DNA of 33,241 nt, taken from IMG/VR virus record IMGVR_UViG_3300049596_000150, positions 1 to 33,241 of that record. One strand, written 5' to 3'. The notes under the pieces were generated by a model. It saw only the letters and a program-made list of their open reading frames with translations, did not search any database and was not told the DNA's origin. Shown here piece by piece: positions 8,164 to 16,742 of this stretch; position 1 is the stretch's first letter, and each line of letters opens with the position of its first letter. This stretch comes from a virus. The position numbers and the translations under genes are program-made.

Positions 8164-8958
8164 TTATATCCTTTGAGTTAATGGAAAAGTCATGGCTTTC
8201 GCCATTGCATACAATAAACCGGGACCGCAGACTTCAATTACGACATCTTCCTGCGCGAATTCACGGGCAAGGTTTTGAAAGTCCCGCACCTGCTGGCACA
8301 TCCACGGGGCAGCCTTGTATTTTGTTTCGTGGATTGTTGCCGTAATTACGTTTTCACCGTCGTTAGATTCCTGCTCGTAAACGTGGTGTTCGCCATCTGA
8401 ATAGCTGGAATCCATGCCAAACAGGTAGATCTGCCGATAACCCTTTAGCTTGGCCAGAATCATGGCCAACATGCCAACGGTCGTGAAACCGCCCATAAGA
8501 TGCACAGGGCGCTCGCGTTCGCTCTCAAGATACTCGTAGACACCCTCGGTCTGGACGTGCACCAGGTCCACTTTAAAGCCCTCTAAGGCATCAAATACGC
8601 AGGGATCACACTGGCTGGCTACGTAAAACTGAGTTTCCAGCTTGGGATTCTGCACAAACCGCACATTTTCCGGCCTGGCGTCGAGCATGACATGCCCATC
8701 AGGGACAATCCCGCGGGCAAGCAACCAATCATAGGACCCATTGACAGACCAGATCTTGGCGCCGTTCTGATGCCGAATCATTAGCTGCTGGACCGACTGG
8801 TTTAGACTTGGAGCACCCCCAACGATGCAGATGCTTTCTTGGTTAGATTCCTCACTGAAATCAAACCAAGAAAGCTGCCTTTTGCAAGACAGCTCCACAT
8901 TCCCCAGCATTACGCTGGGGAGTGTGTTTCCAACAACGTCTAGAACTGCATCAACCAT
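8164..8958 (-). CDS. MptE-like / DUF115-type protein (Maf-related fold)
   Basis: This 264-residue protein resembles the MptE-like (DUF115, PF01973) family, which includes 6-hydroxymethylpterin diphosphokinase and the motility accessory factor Maf glycosyltransferases. Visible motifs are CIVGGAPSLNQSV (44-56), a nucleotide-binding-like Gly loop; IWSVNGSYDWLLARGIVPDG (69-88); VMLDARPENV (90-99); and GGFTTVGMLAMILAKLKGYR (156-175) followed by IYLFGMDSSYSDGEHHVYEQ (177-196). The start ATG 8958 overlaps the stop of the upstream gene as TAATG. Position inside the head operon suggests it modifies a virion or host-surface component, or a nucleotide. Substrate is unknown. The family call is fairly secure, the reaction is not. 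Confidence 0.75.
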   Translation of the reverse strand: MVDAVLDVVGNTLPSVMLGNVELSCKRQLSWFDFSEESNQESICIVGGAPSLNQSVQQLMIRHQNGAKIWSVNGSYDWLLARGIVPDGHVMLDARPENVRFVQNPKLETQFYVASQCDPCVFDALEGFKVDLVHVQTEGVYEYLESERERPVHLMGGFTTVGMLAMILAKLKGYRQIYLFGMDSSYSDGEHHVYEQESNDGENVITATIHETKYKAAPWMCQQVRDFQNLAREFAQEDVVIEVCGPGLLYAMAKAMTFPLTQRI

Positions 8959-9509
8959 TAGGTAATTTGGCTTTGCAGGTGCGGACGGTTAATCGTCACC
9001 GTGACCGTCGAAGTGCCGGCAGCAATCGTGGTCAGGTTTGCCGAACGAGCTGCGACAACTTGCAGACCCGCAGAGGCAAGAACCTTAATACGACCGGCAG
9101 TCGCGGACAGGAATACGGTCACTTGCGGGGTAACCGCAACTGCCGTTTTCTTGATTACCGCATTGCCAGCGATTTGATACCAGCCAAACGTTCCAGCCAG
9201 GTTAGCCGACATCGCAACCGCTACCGGACAAGCCTGGTTGCCGGTATTCGGGACCAGCACCGTTTGGTAAGTCGTTGCGTTGTAAGACACCAACGAACCG
9301 ACCACCGTGGAAGCCACGCCCACCAGCATGATGAACTCGCCCTCGCCAAAGGTCGGATCGTCAGCACGCACGATCTTGCCCAGGACGTTCGGCGGCGTCG
9401 GAATGACAGAAGTGCTGCCAGTCGAAACGCCACTAGGAGAAGTCACCCCAGTGTCAATGTTTGCGATCTGCAAAAGACCGCTTTGATTTTCAGCAAAAGT
9501 ATAAGCCAT
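8958..9509 (-). CDS. Capsid decoration-like protein
   Basis: This 183-residue, beta-rich protein begins MAYTFAENQSGLLQIANIDT. It contains LGKIVRADDPTFGEGEFIML (43-62), VASTVVGSLVSYNATTY and PVAVAMSANLAGTFGWYQIA (95-114). This ordered pattern is common to a small protein encoded next to the capsid gene in many short-tailed phages and often annotated as head decoration. AAGGAG precedes ATG 9509. The stop overlaps the next start as TAATG. It lies 12 bp downstream of the second exon of the capsid gene. Decoration or capsid-stabilising function is inferred. Confidence 0.7.
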   Translation of the reverse strand: MAYTFAENQSGLLQIANIDTGVTSPSGVSTGSTSVIPTPPNVLGKIVRADDPTFGEGEFIMLVGVASTVVGSLVSYNATTYQTVLVPNTGNQACPVAVAMSANLAGTFGWYQIAGNAVIKKTAVAVTPQVTVFLSATAGRIKVLASAGLQVVAARSANLTTIAAGTSTVTVTINRPHLQSQIT

Positions 9510-9521
9510 TATCCATTCTCC

Positions 9522-10762
9522 TTAAGCGATCAACACGCCGCTAAACTGCGGGCCGCTGGCGCAGAGATTGCCCGCCCACCCAATCAACTTAACAATCATT
9601 CTGTTACTTTCAGCCTTTCGGCTTACTGACCATCTTTCGATGGCGGGGGGACCGCTTCGGATCTCCCTCACTGGCTTCAATAAAGTTATACCAGTGTTCA
9701 GACTATCGCATACACCCTTCGGTGTCCCTCTCACTTAGTCGTTCACGCTGCTTTCGCTTGCGCCCTGTCGCCCGCTTCCGGGCTTCCAAGTCAATCAGAG
9801 AAGGTTTAAAGACGCCATTAATGCAAAGTAGGTTTAGCGTCTTGGTTAACGGCTTGCCGTTCGCCGCCAATCGGCACGAAATTCCGGTCAACGTGCGGCC
9901 GGAAGAAAATGTATTTCGTGTTCAGGAAAAACATGTGATTAGCCGTTGCTGCGCTGCCGATACCGCCGTCAAGCACAACATCGGATGCCATGCCCGCGCC
10001 GTAATACTTCAGCGAGGCAAAGCCAGCACCAGCAGACGAATTGCCACTATCCGAAATGCGCTGGATCGACTGCAACGATTGCAGATACAGACGATAGTAG
10101 TTATTGTCGGCAACGATCAGATCCGGCTTGTCGGTCCCGCGGATGAGCTGAACAGCGATCGAATCCATATACTGCTGGATGTTGGAAGCAGTAACAGCAG
10201 AACCGCCGTCAGTGGTTCCAGAGTAAGCAACAGAGCGCCAGAACGAGAACGTTGCCCGGTTGATACCGCCGTAGGTGCCAGACGAAGGAGCATCCGGCAC
10301 AGCAGCACCGAGTCCGGTGATGTTCTTGCCAGAGTTGCCGGTGCCGTCCAGGTAGATGTCAGAACCGATACGGTTCATCAGTTGCGCCTCGGCAACGTTC
10401 ATGCGACCGTCCAGCAGGTCGATAATCGCTTCCTTGCCGCTGTTCTGAATCATCTCCAGACCGCTGATCGATACCGCGGCAGCGTACTGGGTAATGCCGT
10501 ATTGAGCAGCCGAAATCGGGCTGTTCTGGCTGACGTTCAACACTTCATATCCGCTATAGCTGTTGGTGTTGTTGGTCGTGGTGTCGTTGTACATAACCTC
10601 TTGCAGGATGACGTTACCGCCGGAGAACGTTTTAACGTTTCCGCGTTCCTTCAGCCGGCGCAAGAGTGCGTTGTTGTTTGTTACGTTGTCGGCCAGCTCA
10701 CCGCTACGACTTTGAATGTTGGTCGCAATGATGTCGCTGATCGAGCTATTGGCAAAAGCCAT
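9522..10762 (-). CDS. Major capsid protein, interrupted by a group I intron (join of 9836-10762 and 9522-9596)
   Basis: Exon 1 starts at ATG 10762 (AGGAGC ribosome binding site) and encodes 309 residues up to ...QAVNQDA. Exon 2 (9596-9522) encodes IVKLIGWAGNLCASGPQFSG and four more residues before TAA. Together they give a 333-residue HK97-type capsid protein, preceded by scaffold and followed by decoration-like genes. Without splicing the frame reads KPTLH and stops at 9818, losing a C-terminus whose QDA-[VI]-KLIGWAGNL join is typical of such capsid proteins. The N-terminal MAFANSSISDIIATNIQSRS and the IGSDIYLDGTGN and VDRNFVPIGGER motifs are also typical. An annotation that ignores the intron would show a truncated 314-residue protein. 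Confidence 0.88.
9597..9835 (-). ncRNA. Group I self-splicing intron in the capsid gene (239 nt, no ORF)
   Basis: Exon 1 ends in AAGACGCU (9843-9836), which pairs over 8 bp with the intron guide GGCGUCUU (9816-9809), including the required U-G at the splice site (P1). UAAU (9820-9817), just 5' of the guide, pairs with the first bases of exon 2, AUUG (9596-9593), as P10. GACUA (9740-9736) pairs with UAGUC (9705-9701) as P7. P5 is GCCCG/CGGGC (9783-9779/9774-9770) and P8 is ACACC/GGUGU (9725-9721/9716-9712). P9 is CACUGG/CCAGUG (9696-9691/9674-9669). Two GAAA-capped hairpins follow (9643-9630 and 9623-9612). The last intron base is G9597. The intron carries no homing endonuclease. Subgroup not assigned. 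Confidence 0.92.
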
Positions 10763-10787
10763 TTTTTAAGCTCCTAATAAAAATTAA

Positions 10788-11789
10788 TCAGAGTCGGTCG
10801 CTCATATTGTCGAATTGTTCGGCAAGTAAAGCCCGACGATCTTGCGCTTTGGTATTCGTAACGGTTCCGGGTGTGGAGCCTTTGACGCTCACCGCTGCCG
10901 CCCTTGCCCGTTTTGCAGCAGTATTTGCTGCTGCTCGTTTTGTTGCGTCCGATTCGGCTTGTCGGCCACTTTGGACAGCATCAAAAAGTTCAGGGTTTAA
11001 GCGTATTGCTTTTTCGTATGCTTCATCGAGATTGGCCGCCATGCCGCTTTGTAGAAGCTGAATCATGGCCGGTCTTGCTTCCTCGAAGTGTTCGGCCTTC
11101 TGGCTAAAATTGTTGATCTCACCCAACAAGGCTTGATTCTGCTGCTGTTCTTGTGCCTGCTTCCAACCCTGCACCTCTCCACGAACGTTATTGAGCTCGT
11201 TTTGAAGTGCATAAATGGTCGGATCAGTGGGCGCCAATTGTGGCTGGTCACCCATATCAGATAAATTTACGCCGTAGCTTTGTGCAAGTCTAGCAAAATA
11301 TTGACGTTTTTCCTGCGGATTACTGTAGCGCAGGGCGTGATCGGCCTCCATCAGGGCTTTGACTGCACCAGGCGCGTCAATGCCCAGCCCCTGTATTGTG
11401 TTCATGTAGGGGTTTAAAACCTCCTGCATTTGGTCGGCAAACTGAGCTTTTGAGATCAGCGGCTCGACACCGGCCTTCATCTCATTTTCACGCTGCCAAG
11501 CATATTCCTGAACCCGCGCCGGCGCCGCCTTCCAATCCTCGTGGTAGTCCTTTTTCCAGCTCGCCGGGGGGCGCTTCCAAAGTGGCTCCTCAACCGGCTC
11601 GGCTGAATCTGCGGCCGCCTGACCTGACTGCTTGGCATACTTGCCAGCCTCATCCCGCGGACTTTCAGCCCTTGCTGGCTCGGCCTTTGGCTCTGGCGCT
11701 GCCTCGGCTGCTTCGTCAAATTGCTGGGATAACAGATCCCGGCGGCTGTCTGGGTTTTCTACCGGCACAATTTCATTTAGGTCGGACAT
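10788..11789 (-). CDS. Scaffolding protein
   Basis: This 333-residue protein is highly charged and helical. It begins with an acidic, Pro/Ala-rich disordered region (residues 20-70), followed by WKRPPASWKKDYHEDWKAAP (72-91), a segment typical of podovirus scaffolds. A long helical region with Gln-rich coiled coil (WKQAQEQQQNQALLGEINNF) and a basic C-terminal tail follow, then RRALLAEQFDNMSDRL. The C-terminal basic helix is the usual capsid-binding part of scaffolds. A GGGAGC ribosome binding site precedes ATG 11789. The gene lies directly upstream of the capsid gene, the standard order. It guides capsid shell assembly and leaves the mature head. Confidence 0.88.
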   Translation of the reverse strand: MSDLNEIVPVENPDSRRDLLSQQFDEAAEAAPEPKAEPARAESPRDEAGKYAKQSGQAAADSAEPVEEPLWKRPPASWKKDYHEDWKAAPARVQEYAWQRENEMKAGVEPLISKAQFADQMQEVLNPYMNTIQGLGIDAPGAVKALMEADHALRYSNPQEKRQYFARLAQSYGVNLSDMGDQPQLAPTDPTIYALQNELNNVRGEVQGWKQAQEQQQNQALLGEINNFSQKAEHFEEARPAMIQLLQSGMAANLDEAYEKAIRLNPELFDAVQSGRQAESDATKRAAANTAAKRARAAAVSVKGSTPGTVTNTKAQDRRALLAEQFDNMSDRL

Positions 11790-11810
11790 TATTGCTCCCT
11801 GTGGGGGTGT

Positions 11811-12140
11811 TTAACTACGGGTAAAACGAATATCGTCGCGCAGCTTGGCCAGCACGCGGTTTGCCTGGTCATGCGTCATACCGGCCACCTGCTCCCTCAA
11901 AACCTCGCGCCGAGTGTCTTTTGCAACCGGCGCCCGGTTTTCCATTTTTTCGTTGCCAATCTCAATGCAATTGTGTTGCCGCAGATGTTCGCGGTGATGG
12001 CTGCGGCTGGTAATCATCGTGCCGTCAGCCATTGATTGATAAGGCTGAATATCAGGCATGATGTCTGGCGCCACTTGTTCTCTGTATCTTCTTGATTTTT
12101 CAACCAATTCGCCGTCAACGTATATATATGTTTTTCTCAT
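11811..12140 (-). CDS. Small conserved protein between portal and scaffold
   Basis: This 109-residue protein begins MRKTYIYVDGELVEKSRRYR and contains a MADGTMITSRSHHREHLRQH segment and IEIGNE, followed by a basic helical C-terminus. I recognise the overall arrangement (an N-terminal VDGELVEK strand pair, then a DG.....SRS.HR..L...NC.EIGNE core) as a small protein found between portal and scaffold genes of other phages. Its function is not known to me. Its start overlaps the stop of the preceding gene as ATGA, so it is probably coupled to it. Confidence 0.65.
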   Translation of the reverse strand: MRKTYIYVDGELVEKSRRYREQVAPDIMPDIQPYQSMADGTMITSRSHHREHLRQHNCIEIGNEKMENRAPVAKDTRREVLREQVAGMTHDQANRVLAKLRDDIRFTRS

Positions 12141-12481
12141 ATCAGTGTCAAAACATCCTCATCGTCAAGTTCAATGTGGGTATCCCAGATCCGTTGCACC
12201 CTGTCCAAATCGGCCAACATCATGTCGTAATTAATAGCCGGTTCAGTGCTGGCCAGTTTCTCCATGAAAGGCTTGGCAATCTCTGCCGCCACCTCCGGCC
12301 TGCCTTCCACAATTCGCTCAAATGCGTAAACAATCTCAGACTTGCGTCGGGCTGCGTCGGCAACTTCCTTTGCAAACTTCTTTTTAAGGTAGTCGCCATC
12401 ATGCGTGTCGAATTCGACGATTGGGGCTACATAATCCCAAGTCGTTGAATCCCACGCCCCTGTGTCCCAATAGCCGTCCAT
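12137..12481 (-). CDS. Small acidic protein downstream of portal
   Basis: This 114-residue protein begins with MDGYWDTGAWDSTTWDYVAP, a Trp/Asp-rich strand-like start. The remainder is helical and acidic, ending in IELDDEDVLTLI. No known domain is seen. ATG 12481 overlaps the portal stop as TAATG, and its own stop overlaps the next start as ATGA, so it is an integral part of the head operon. It may be an assembly or connector accessory protein; this is inference from context. Confidence 0.6.
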   Translation of the reverse strand: MDGYWDTGAWDSTTWDYVAPIVEFDTHDGDYLKKKFAKEVADAARRKSEIVYAFERIVEGRPEVAAEIAKPFMEKLASTEPAINYDMMLADLDRVQRIWDTHIELDDEDVLTLI

Positions 12482-14835
12482 TACTGAACAATCTCAACTC
12501 CAACAGCTTTGCCGTCAGGACCGCGCACAATACGCTTGGGCGCCATCAGTGCAGACAGCGCCTGCTTTACCTGTTGCAGCGATTCGTCGTGCTTGTTGGC
12601 CATATCCGCGTGCAGGACGGTTACCTGGTTGAGCGCATTTGACACTCCGGCGCCCAGCTCCTGCGCCACCCGGTCGGATGCCGCCTGCGCCGCTTCCGCT
12701 GTCGGCAGATCCACGCCAGGATTCGCCCCTATGCGAGCAACCATAATTTTTGTTGCCGCCTCCAGCTCGGACTTCCAGCGATTGAAGTCATCAAGAGATT
12801 TTGCTTCCTGCGCCTTCATTTCCATTTCGTGCAGCATTTGCTGATCGGCGATCTGCGCTTTCATCTGCTCCAGTTGCATCTCAGCTTCGATCTTGTTTTG
12901 GTGCATCTGAGCATCGAGCTGCGCCTTCATCTGCGCGGCTTGCGCGTCAGCCTGCACCCGCATTTGGTCAGCCTGGGCGGTTGCTTGCATCTTTGCCTGC
13001 TCCAGTTGCTGGGTAGCCTGGATCTTCATCATTTCAGGGTTTGGCGGCGCCGGCTGCGGATTGGCTGCGGCTTGCTGTTGTTTTTGCTTCATCTGCTCCA
13101 GCGCCGCGTCAAGCGAACCTTCAATAGACTTTGCCTGCTTAAATCCACCAATGCCGAATTTCATCAACTCAACCAACATCGGGATCAGTTCTGGCGAGGA
13201 TTGGCCAACCGGCAGGGCTTCTTTCAATAGCCCGCCAAATGCCGTCAGGAATTCCACCCGGTCGCGTTTGTTCTGCTGCTCATCCAACTGCACCAGGCTG
13301 TCTGCGTCAACCTCGATGCGAAAGTTTCGCAGCGGCTTGTTTTGCAAAAGCTGGATGGCTTGCGGGATCATCTGCTGATCTTCGGGACTCATCTGACCGG
13401 CTGCGGCATAAAGCAGGATCGTTTGCGGCTGGAATTTGCTGCATACGACTTGCGCCTTCAGCCGGATCAGCTCACTGGCAAACAGCGCCACCTCCTCCTG
13501 CATGGATCTAAGTCGCAGGCCGGCATACTGGCCCTTAATCTGCTGCGCGGTCGCGGTTTCGGATGCTGCTGTGGCGCCGCGGATGATGTCGCTGATGCCG
13601 GTAATTTCGTAGATCTGCGCCTTGATTTCAGTGCGCGCGCGGTAGCAGTTCAGCAGCGCATTCGCCAGGTCGTCAATTGGCAGGATGTCGATGCTGCCTT
13701 TCAGCCCGCCCTTTTCGCTAAATGCCATCCATTTGTCGACCGGGATCAGCGTGTTGTTGTCGCCCTCGGTCAGCAGCCGTTGCAGCGCCGGCTGGCTGGC
13801 GTCGTAAACGCCGCGGATTCTGAGTGCTTTGACCAGCCCATCAATCCGGTCGGACAGGATGTCCAGCTCGTTAGCCTGGTCCTGGTAGAGCACGAAGTCA
13901 GGGACCGGAATCAGCGTGTCGCTCGTCGTGGTGCTGTAAAGCGGCCGCGAGCATGGGAAAAAGCCTTCAAGCTCCAGCGGATCGTCGCGCTCGTCGATTA
14001 GCTCGCCGTAGTTCTTGGTAAACCAGTAGACCTTGCCGGTTTCCTTGTCCCACATTTCGCAGATCTTGGCGCGGGTGCGTTCCTTGTTGCTCTGGCCATA
14101 GGTTTTGAGCGTTTCCGGCCCTGAATCCAGCGGGATTTTCTTCGACATCTTTTCGCCGAATCGCTCGGTCAGTGCCTCCCGCGTCAGGTAGACCCAGCGC
14201 CAGACGCAGGTCACTTCCTCCCAAGTGCGCGCGACAGAGTGGCCAAAATCCTTCCAATGAACGTAATCGGTAGGGGCGCACTCGTATTCAATTTCTTCTT
14301 GCGGCTCGGTTTCGGCGCCTGCGGTGTAGTCCTGATTCTCGGAATTCTCGGCGCCTTCGGAGGTTTGGCCTTCAGCTCGCTCATTTTCGATGTCCTCAGT
14401 GATTTGCAAACCATCTTCGGGTATATCAAGCGTGCGAACGTGCGGCTCGTAGCGCACCCAGGCGCTGCCGCGGCCACCGAGGAACCGATCCTCAACGGCA
14501 TAACGCATGGTCGACCTGAAATCAGGATAGTGTTCAATCTCAAAGTCCAATGCCCGTTCAATCAACTGGCCGGCCACGCGGCCGACCGGATCGTTGTCAC
14601 CAAACCGGCGCTCGGCCACCGCTTTCGGCAGCTTGGCGTAAACAGCAGGGATCAACGTCTGAACGTTCGACCAAAGAATGTTGAATTTCGCGGTTTCGTT
14701 TGTGTGCTGGCTGCGATTGTCGTCGCGGTAGCGTTTGACGATCTTTTCCGCGCGCGCTTCCCACTTCTTGAATTCGTTGTCGTACTGGCTGACGATAGCC
14801 AAGTATTTCTGCACGCCGGTGCTGGTGTGTTCCAT
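12481..14835 (-). CDS. Portal protein
   Basis: This 784-residue protein is the portal, the dodecameric ring through which DNA enters and leaves the head. The N-terminal region (MEHTSTGVQKYLAIVSQYDN, then KRYRDDNRSQHTNETAKFNI and WSNVQTLIPAVYAKLPKAVA) is typical of large P22-like portals. The middle has RFLGGRGSAWVRYEP and an IYEITGISDIIRGATAASET segment (about 410-430) matching the conserved TGIsDIiRG motif. The C-terminal 200 residues are a Gln/Met/Ala-rich helical barrel-like extension with heptad-like repeats. It lies between an unknown AT-rich gene and the small/scaffold genes, the expected order after terminase. Confidence 0.93.
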   Translation of the reverse strand: MEHTSTGVQKYLAIVSQYDNEFKKWEARAEKIVKRYRDDNRSQHTNETAKFNILWSNVQTLIPAVYAKLPKAVAERRFGDNDPVGRVAGQLIERALDFEIEHYPDFRSTMRYAVEDRFLGGRGSAWVRYEPHVRTLDIPEDGLQITEDIENERAEGQTSEGAENSENQDYTAGAETEPQEEIEYECAPTDYVHWKDFGHSVARTWEEVTCVWRWVYLTREALTERFGEKMSKKIPLDSGPETLKTYGQSNKERTRAKICEMWDKETGKVYWFTKNYGELIDERDDPLELEGFFPCSRPLYSTTTSDTLIPVPDFVLYQDQANELDILSDRIDGLVKALRIRGVYDASQPALQRLLTEGDNNTLIPVDKWMAFSEKGGLKGSIDILPIDDLANALLNCYRARTEIKAQIYEITGISDIIRGATAASETATAQQIKGQYAGLRLRSMQEEVALFASELIRLKAQVVCSKFQPQTILLYAAAGQMSPEDQQMIPQAIQLLQNKPLRNFRIEVDADSLVQLDEQQNKRDRVEFLTAFGGLLKEALPVGQSSPELIPMLVELMKFGIGGFKQAKSIEGSLDAALEQMKQKQQQAAANPQPAPPNPEMMKIQATQQLEQAKMQATAQADQMRVQADAQAAQMKAQLDAQMHQNKIEAEMQLEQMKAQIADQQMLHEMEMKAQEAKSLDDFNRWKSELEAATKIMVARIGANPGVDLPTAEAAQAASDRVAQELGAGVSNALNQVTVLHADMANKHDESLQQVKQALSALMAPKRIVRGPDGKAVGVEIVQ

Positions 14836-16455
14836 TTATTCTTGTCCTGTGTCATTTGCAACTGCAAGACCGGCACCTGCCGGTGACATATTTGCGCCCA
14901 AATGCGATTGCCCTAACAGGTATTTATCTCGTACTGTTTCTGGTTTTTGACCTGTTTTTGCAGCATATCTTTGGATCAAATCTGTAATTAGTTCTAATTT
15001 TGGCGCACCAATTTTTGTTTTTACTCCAGTCTGTGGCGCAAACATTCCCCATCCTACAGCTTGCCCAGGCACTGCTTGCAATCCGACTTCATTGGAAATA
15101 TCCCTCCACCACGGAGTCAAATGTTGTAATTCTGGCGTTGTAACTGATGCGTCAAAACCTTTGTTTGTTCTAACATCTGCCAAACCTATGCCACGAGAAA
15201 AATGCGCGTCTCCAACTGGCACATTTGTTTGAAATCCAGTTTCTGGTGTTCCAGATGCGGATATATATAGCGGGGCTTTTGGCGAATCCATACCATGCTC
15301 ACCTGTCTCAACTACCCTACGTTGTGCATTTGCTGCTCTTGTATGCCCAACTCGACCAGGTAAATTTCCTAATTCCGGCACCAACCCTTTGGCAACTCTG
15401 TAGTCATAGGGCAATCCACCGTATTTTGCCCAATCCTCAAATTTTCCTGACTCATTCATAAAGTTTGCAGCGGCGGCCCTTCTTGATTCGTCGACAACGT
15501 TCATATTTGGAGACTCAATTCCACCAAATTTGTTTAACCGATCAAATCGTAATGTTGCTTCTTCCGGCCCGACCAATTCTTTAAGTCTTTGCCACATAGG
15601 ATCTAAAACATACCATCCCTTCATGCCACGGTATAAATTAGGCGCCTGCGTTTCTGCCGCCTTTAATGTTTCAATTAGTCTTTCTGTGTTTCTTGGTGTA
15701 ATTATATTTCTAACAGCTTCGCTTCCGGTTTGTTTAGCTGATGCACTTGGTATTAATTGCATGATTGGATCTGCAATTGTTCCTGCTCTATTTGCAATGT
15801 TTGATAAATCTCCGCGATCTACATTCCACAATTGTTTCATCATTGGATTTTCGCTGGCTACCATTGCTTCCGATTCTCTTGCAAGATCCGCGTAGGGCTT
15901 ATAAATACCTGGGCTAGTTAATTGATTAACATTTTTGACGGTTGGGCTTATGCCCAAAACATCTTTAATTGTTCTTGGCGAATATTCAGCCAGTTTGGTT
16001 GCTTGTGCATTAAAATTTATTACTGGATGTTCTCTGGCGCCCATACCCAATGACGCTGCCGGTCTAGTGGCACCAATCCCACCGCCCATCATATTCATGG
16101 CAAAGTTCGCCGCTTCTTCTTCTGGGTTAAAGGTTGGATCGCTGCCGCTTAAGGCACGACCTGGCGCAGTAAACGCGTTGACAGCACCAGCAACAATGCC
16201 CGGCAACGCCAGGCTACGCTTGTTCATCACTGACCCCGGCAGCGTGTCCTGAAACGGCAAAAAGGTTGCCCGGCCTTCCATTGGTAGGGCTTCACCAGAC
16301 CACTTCCCAGATTGACTTGGCAATGCCGCGGCAAAACGATTGCGTGAGCCAACGCCCTGCGCCGCCATGTTAGGGTTCATGGTCGCCGGCCGTTGTGCCT
16401 CCTCCAGCTCCTGCTGGTAGCGCAGTGCGGCAGCCAGGCGATCTGGTTCGGCCAT
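14836..16455 (-). CDS. Unknown phage protein of about 539 residues, AT-richer than neighbours
   Basis: The start at ATG 16455 overlaps the upstream stop as TGATG; a GTG one codon earlier is possible. The first 90 residues are Ala/Gln/Pro-rich and GC-rich in codon use. From about residue 100 to the end the DNA is visibly AT-richer than the portal and the gene upstream. The middle and C-terminal parts contain globular motifs such as YRGMKGWYVLDPMWQRLKEL, LNKFGGIESPNMNVVDESRR and DRYLLGQ-like endings, with SGKFEDWAKYGGLPYDYRVA. These suggest a folded enzyme-like domain, but I do not recognise it. It ends immediately before the portal ATG with no gap. It could be an internal head protein or an accessory enzyme. 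The function is unknown. Confidence 0.7.
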   Translation of the reverse strand: MAEPDRLAAALRYQQELEEAQRPATMNPNMAAQGVGSRNRFAAALPSQSGKWSGEALPMEGRATFLPFQDTLPGSVMNKRSLALPGIVAGAVNAFTAPGRALSGSDPTFNPEEEAANFAMNMMGGGIGATRPAASLGMGAREHPVINFNAQATKLAEYSPRTIKDVLGISPTVKNVNQLTSPGIYKPYADLARESEAMVASENPMMKQLWNVDRGDLSNIANRAGTIADPIMQLIPSASAKQTGSEAVRNIITPRNTERLIETLKAAETQAPNLYRGMKGWYVLDPMWQRLKELVGPEEATLRFDRLNKFGGIESPNMNVVDESRRAAAANFMNESGKFEDWAKYGGLPYDYRVAKGLVPELGNLPGRVGHTRAANAQRRVVETGEHGMDSPKAPLYISASGTPETGFQTNVPVGDAHFSRGIGLADVRTNKGFDASVTTPELQHLTPWWRDISNEVGLQAVPGQAVGWGMFAPQTGVKTKIGAPKLELITDLIQRYAAKTGQKPETVRDKYLLGQSHLGANMSPAGAGLAVANDTGQE

Positions 16456-16742
16456 CACTTATTCCTTTTCGATATTGCTGCGGCTTTACTCTTAGCGTCA
16501 GCCTTGCTGGATGCGCCCCACGCCCGCAGCGCCAGTGCCAACCTGGTCGGCTCGCCGTTCTTTTCCATCGGCCCCGGCATGTTGCCCATCCTTGCAAGAA
16601 AGCTGGCCCGCCGCGGGTTGTCGCCGGCCTTGACCGGCGCCTTCAACGTGCCGCCTGTCTCGGCCTTGTAGCTCGCTCGGCCTGCGGCGTTCAGTCCACC
16701 GGCAGGATTCTTCCCTTCTTTTCGTGTCCAGGCTGCGCTCAT
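16455..16742 (-). CDS. DUF6321-type small basic protein
   Basis: This 95-residue basic protein starts MSAAWTRKEGKNPAGGLNAA and continues GRASYK..TGG.LKAPVK.GDNPRRASFLARM, a pattern I recognise from small phage proteins placed in the DUF6321 family. The C-terminus is Ala/Lys-rich. Its role is not established. It overlaps the start of the following gene (TGATG) and the end of the methyltransferase gene by 4 bp (ATGA), so it is a coupled member of the head operon. The positive charge could suit DNA or capsid-interior binding; this is inference. Confidence 0.75.
   Translation of the reverse strand: MSAAWTRKEGKNPAGGLNAAGRASYKAETGGTLKAPVKAGDNPRRASFLARMGNMPGPMEKNGEPTRLALALRAWGASSKADAKSKAAAISKRNK

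Noticed and set aside
9522-9734. Apparent separate 70-residue minus-strand protein ending in the capsid C-terminus
   Set aside because: Its first part is the intron core read as protein. Only the last 24 codons are real, as capsid exon 2.
9722-10777. Long plus-strand open frame opposite the capsid gene
   Set aside because: It lies antisense to the capsid exon and intron, has no ribosome binding site and its product has no protein-like pattern. It arises from codon bias of the real gene.
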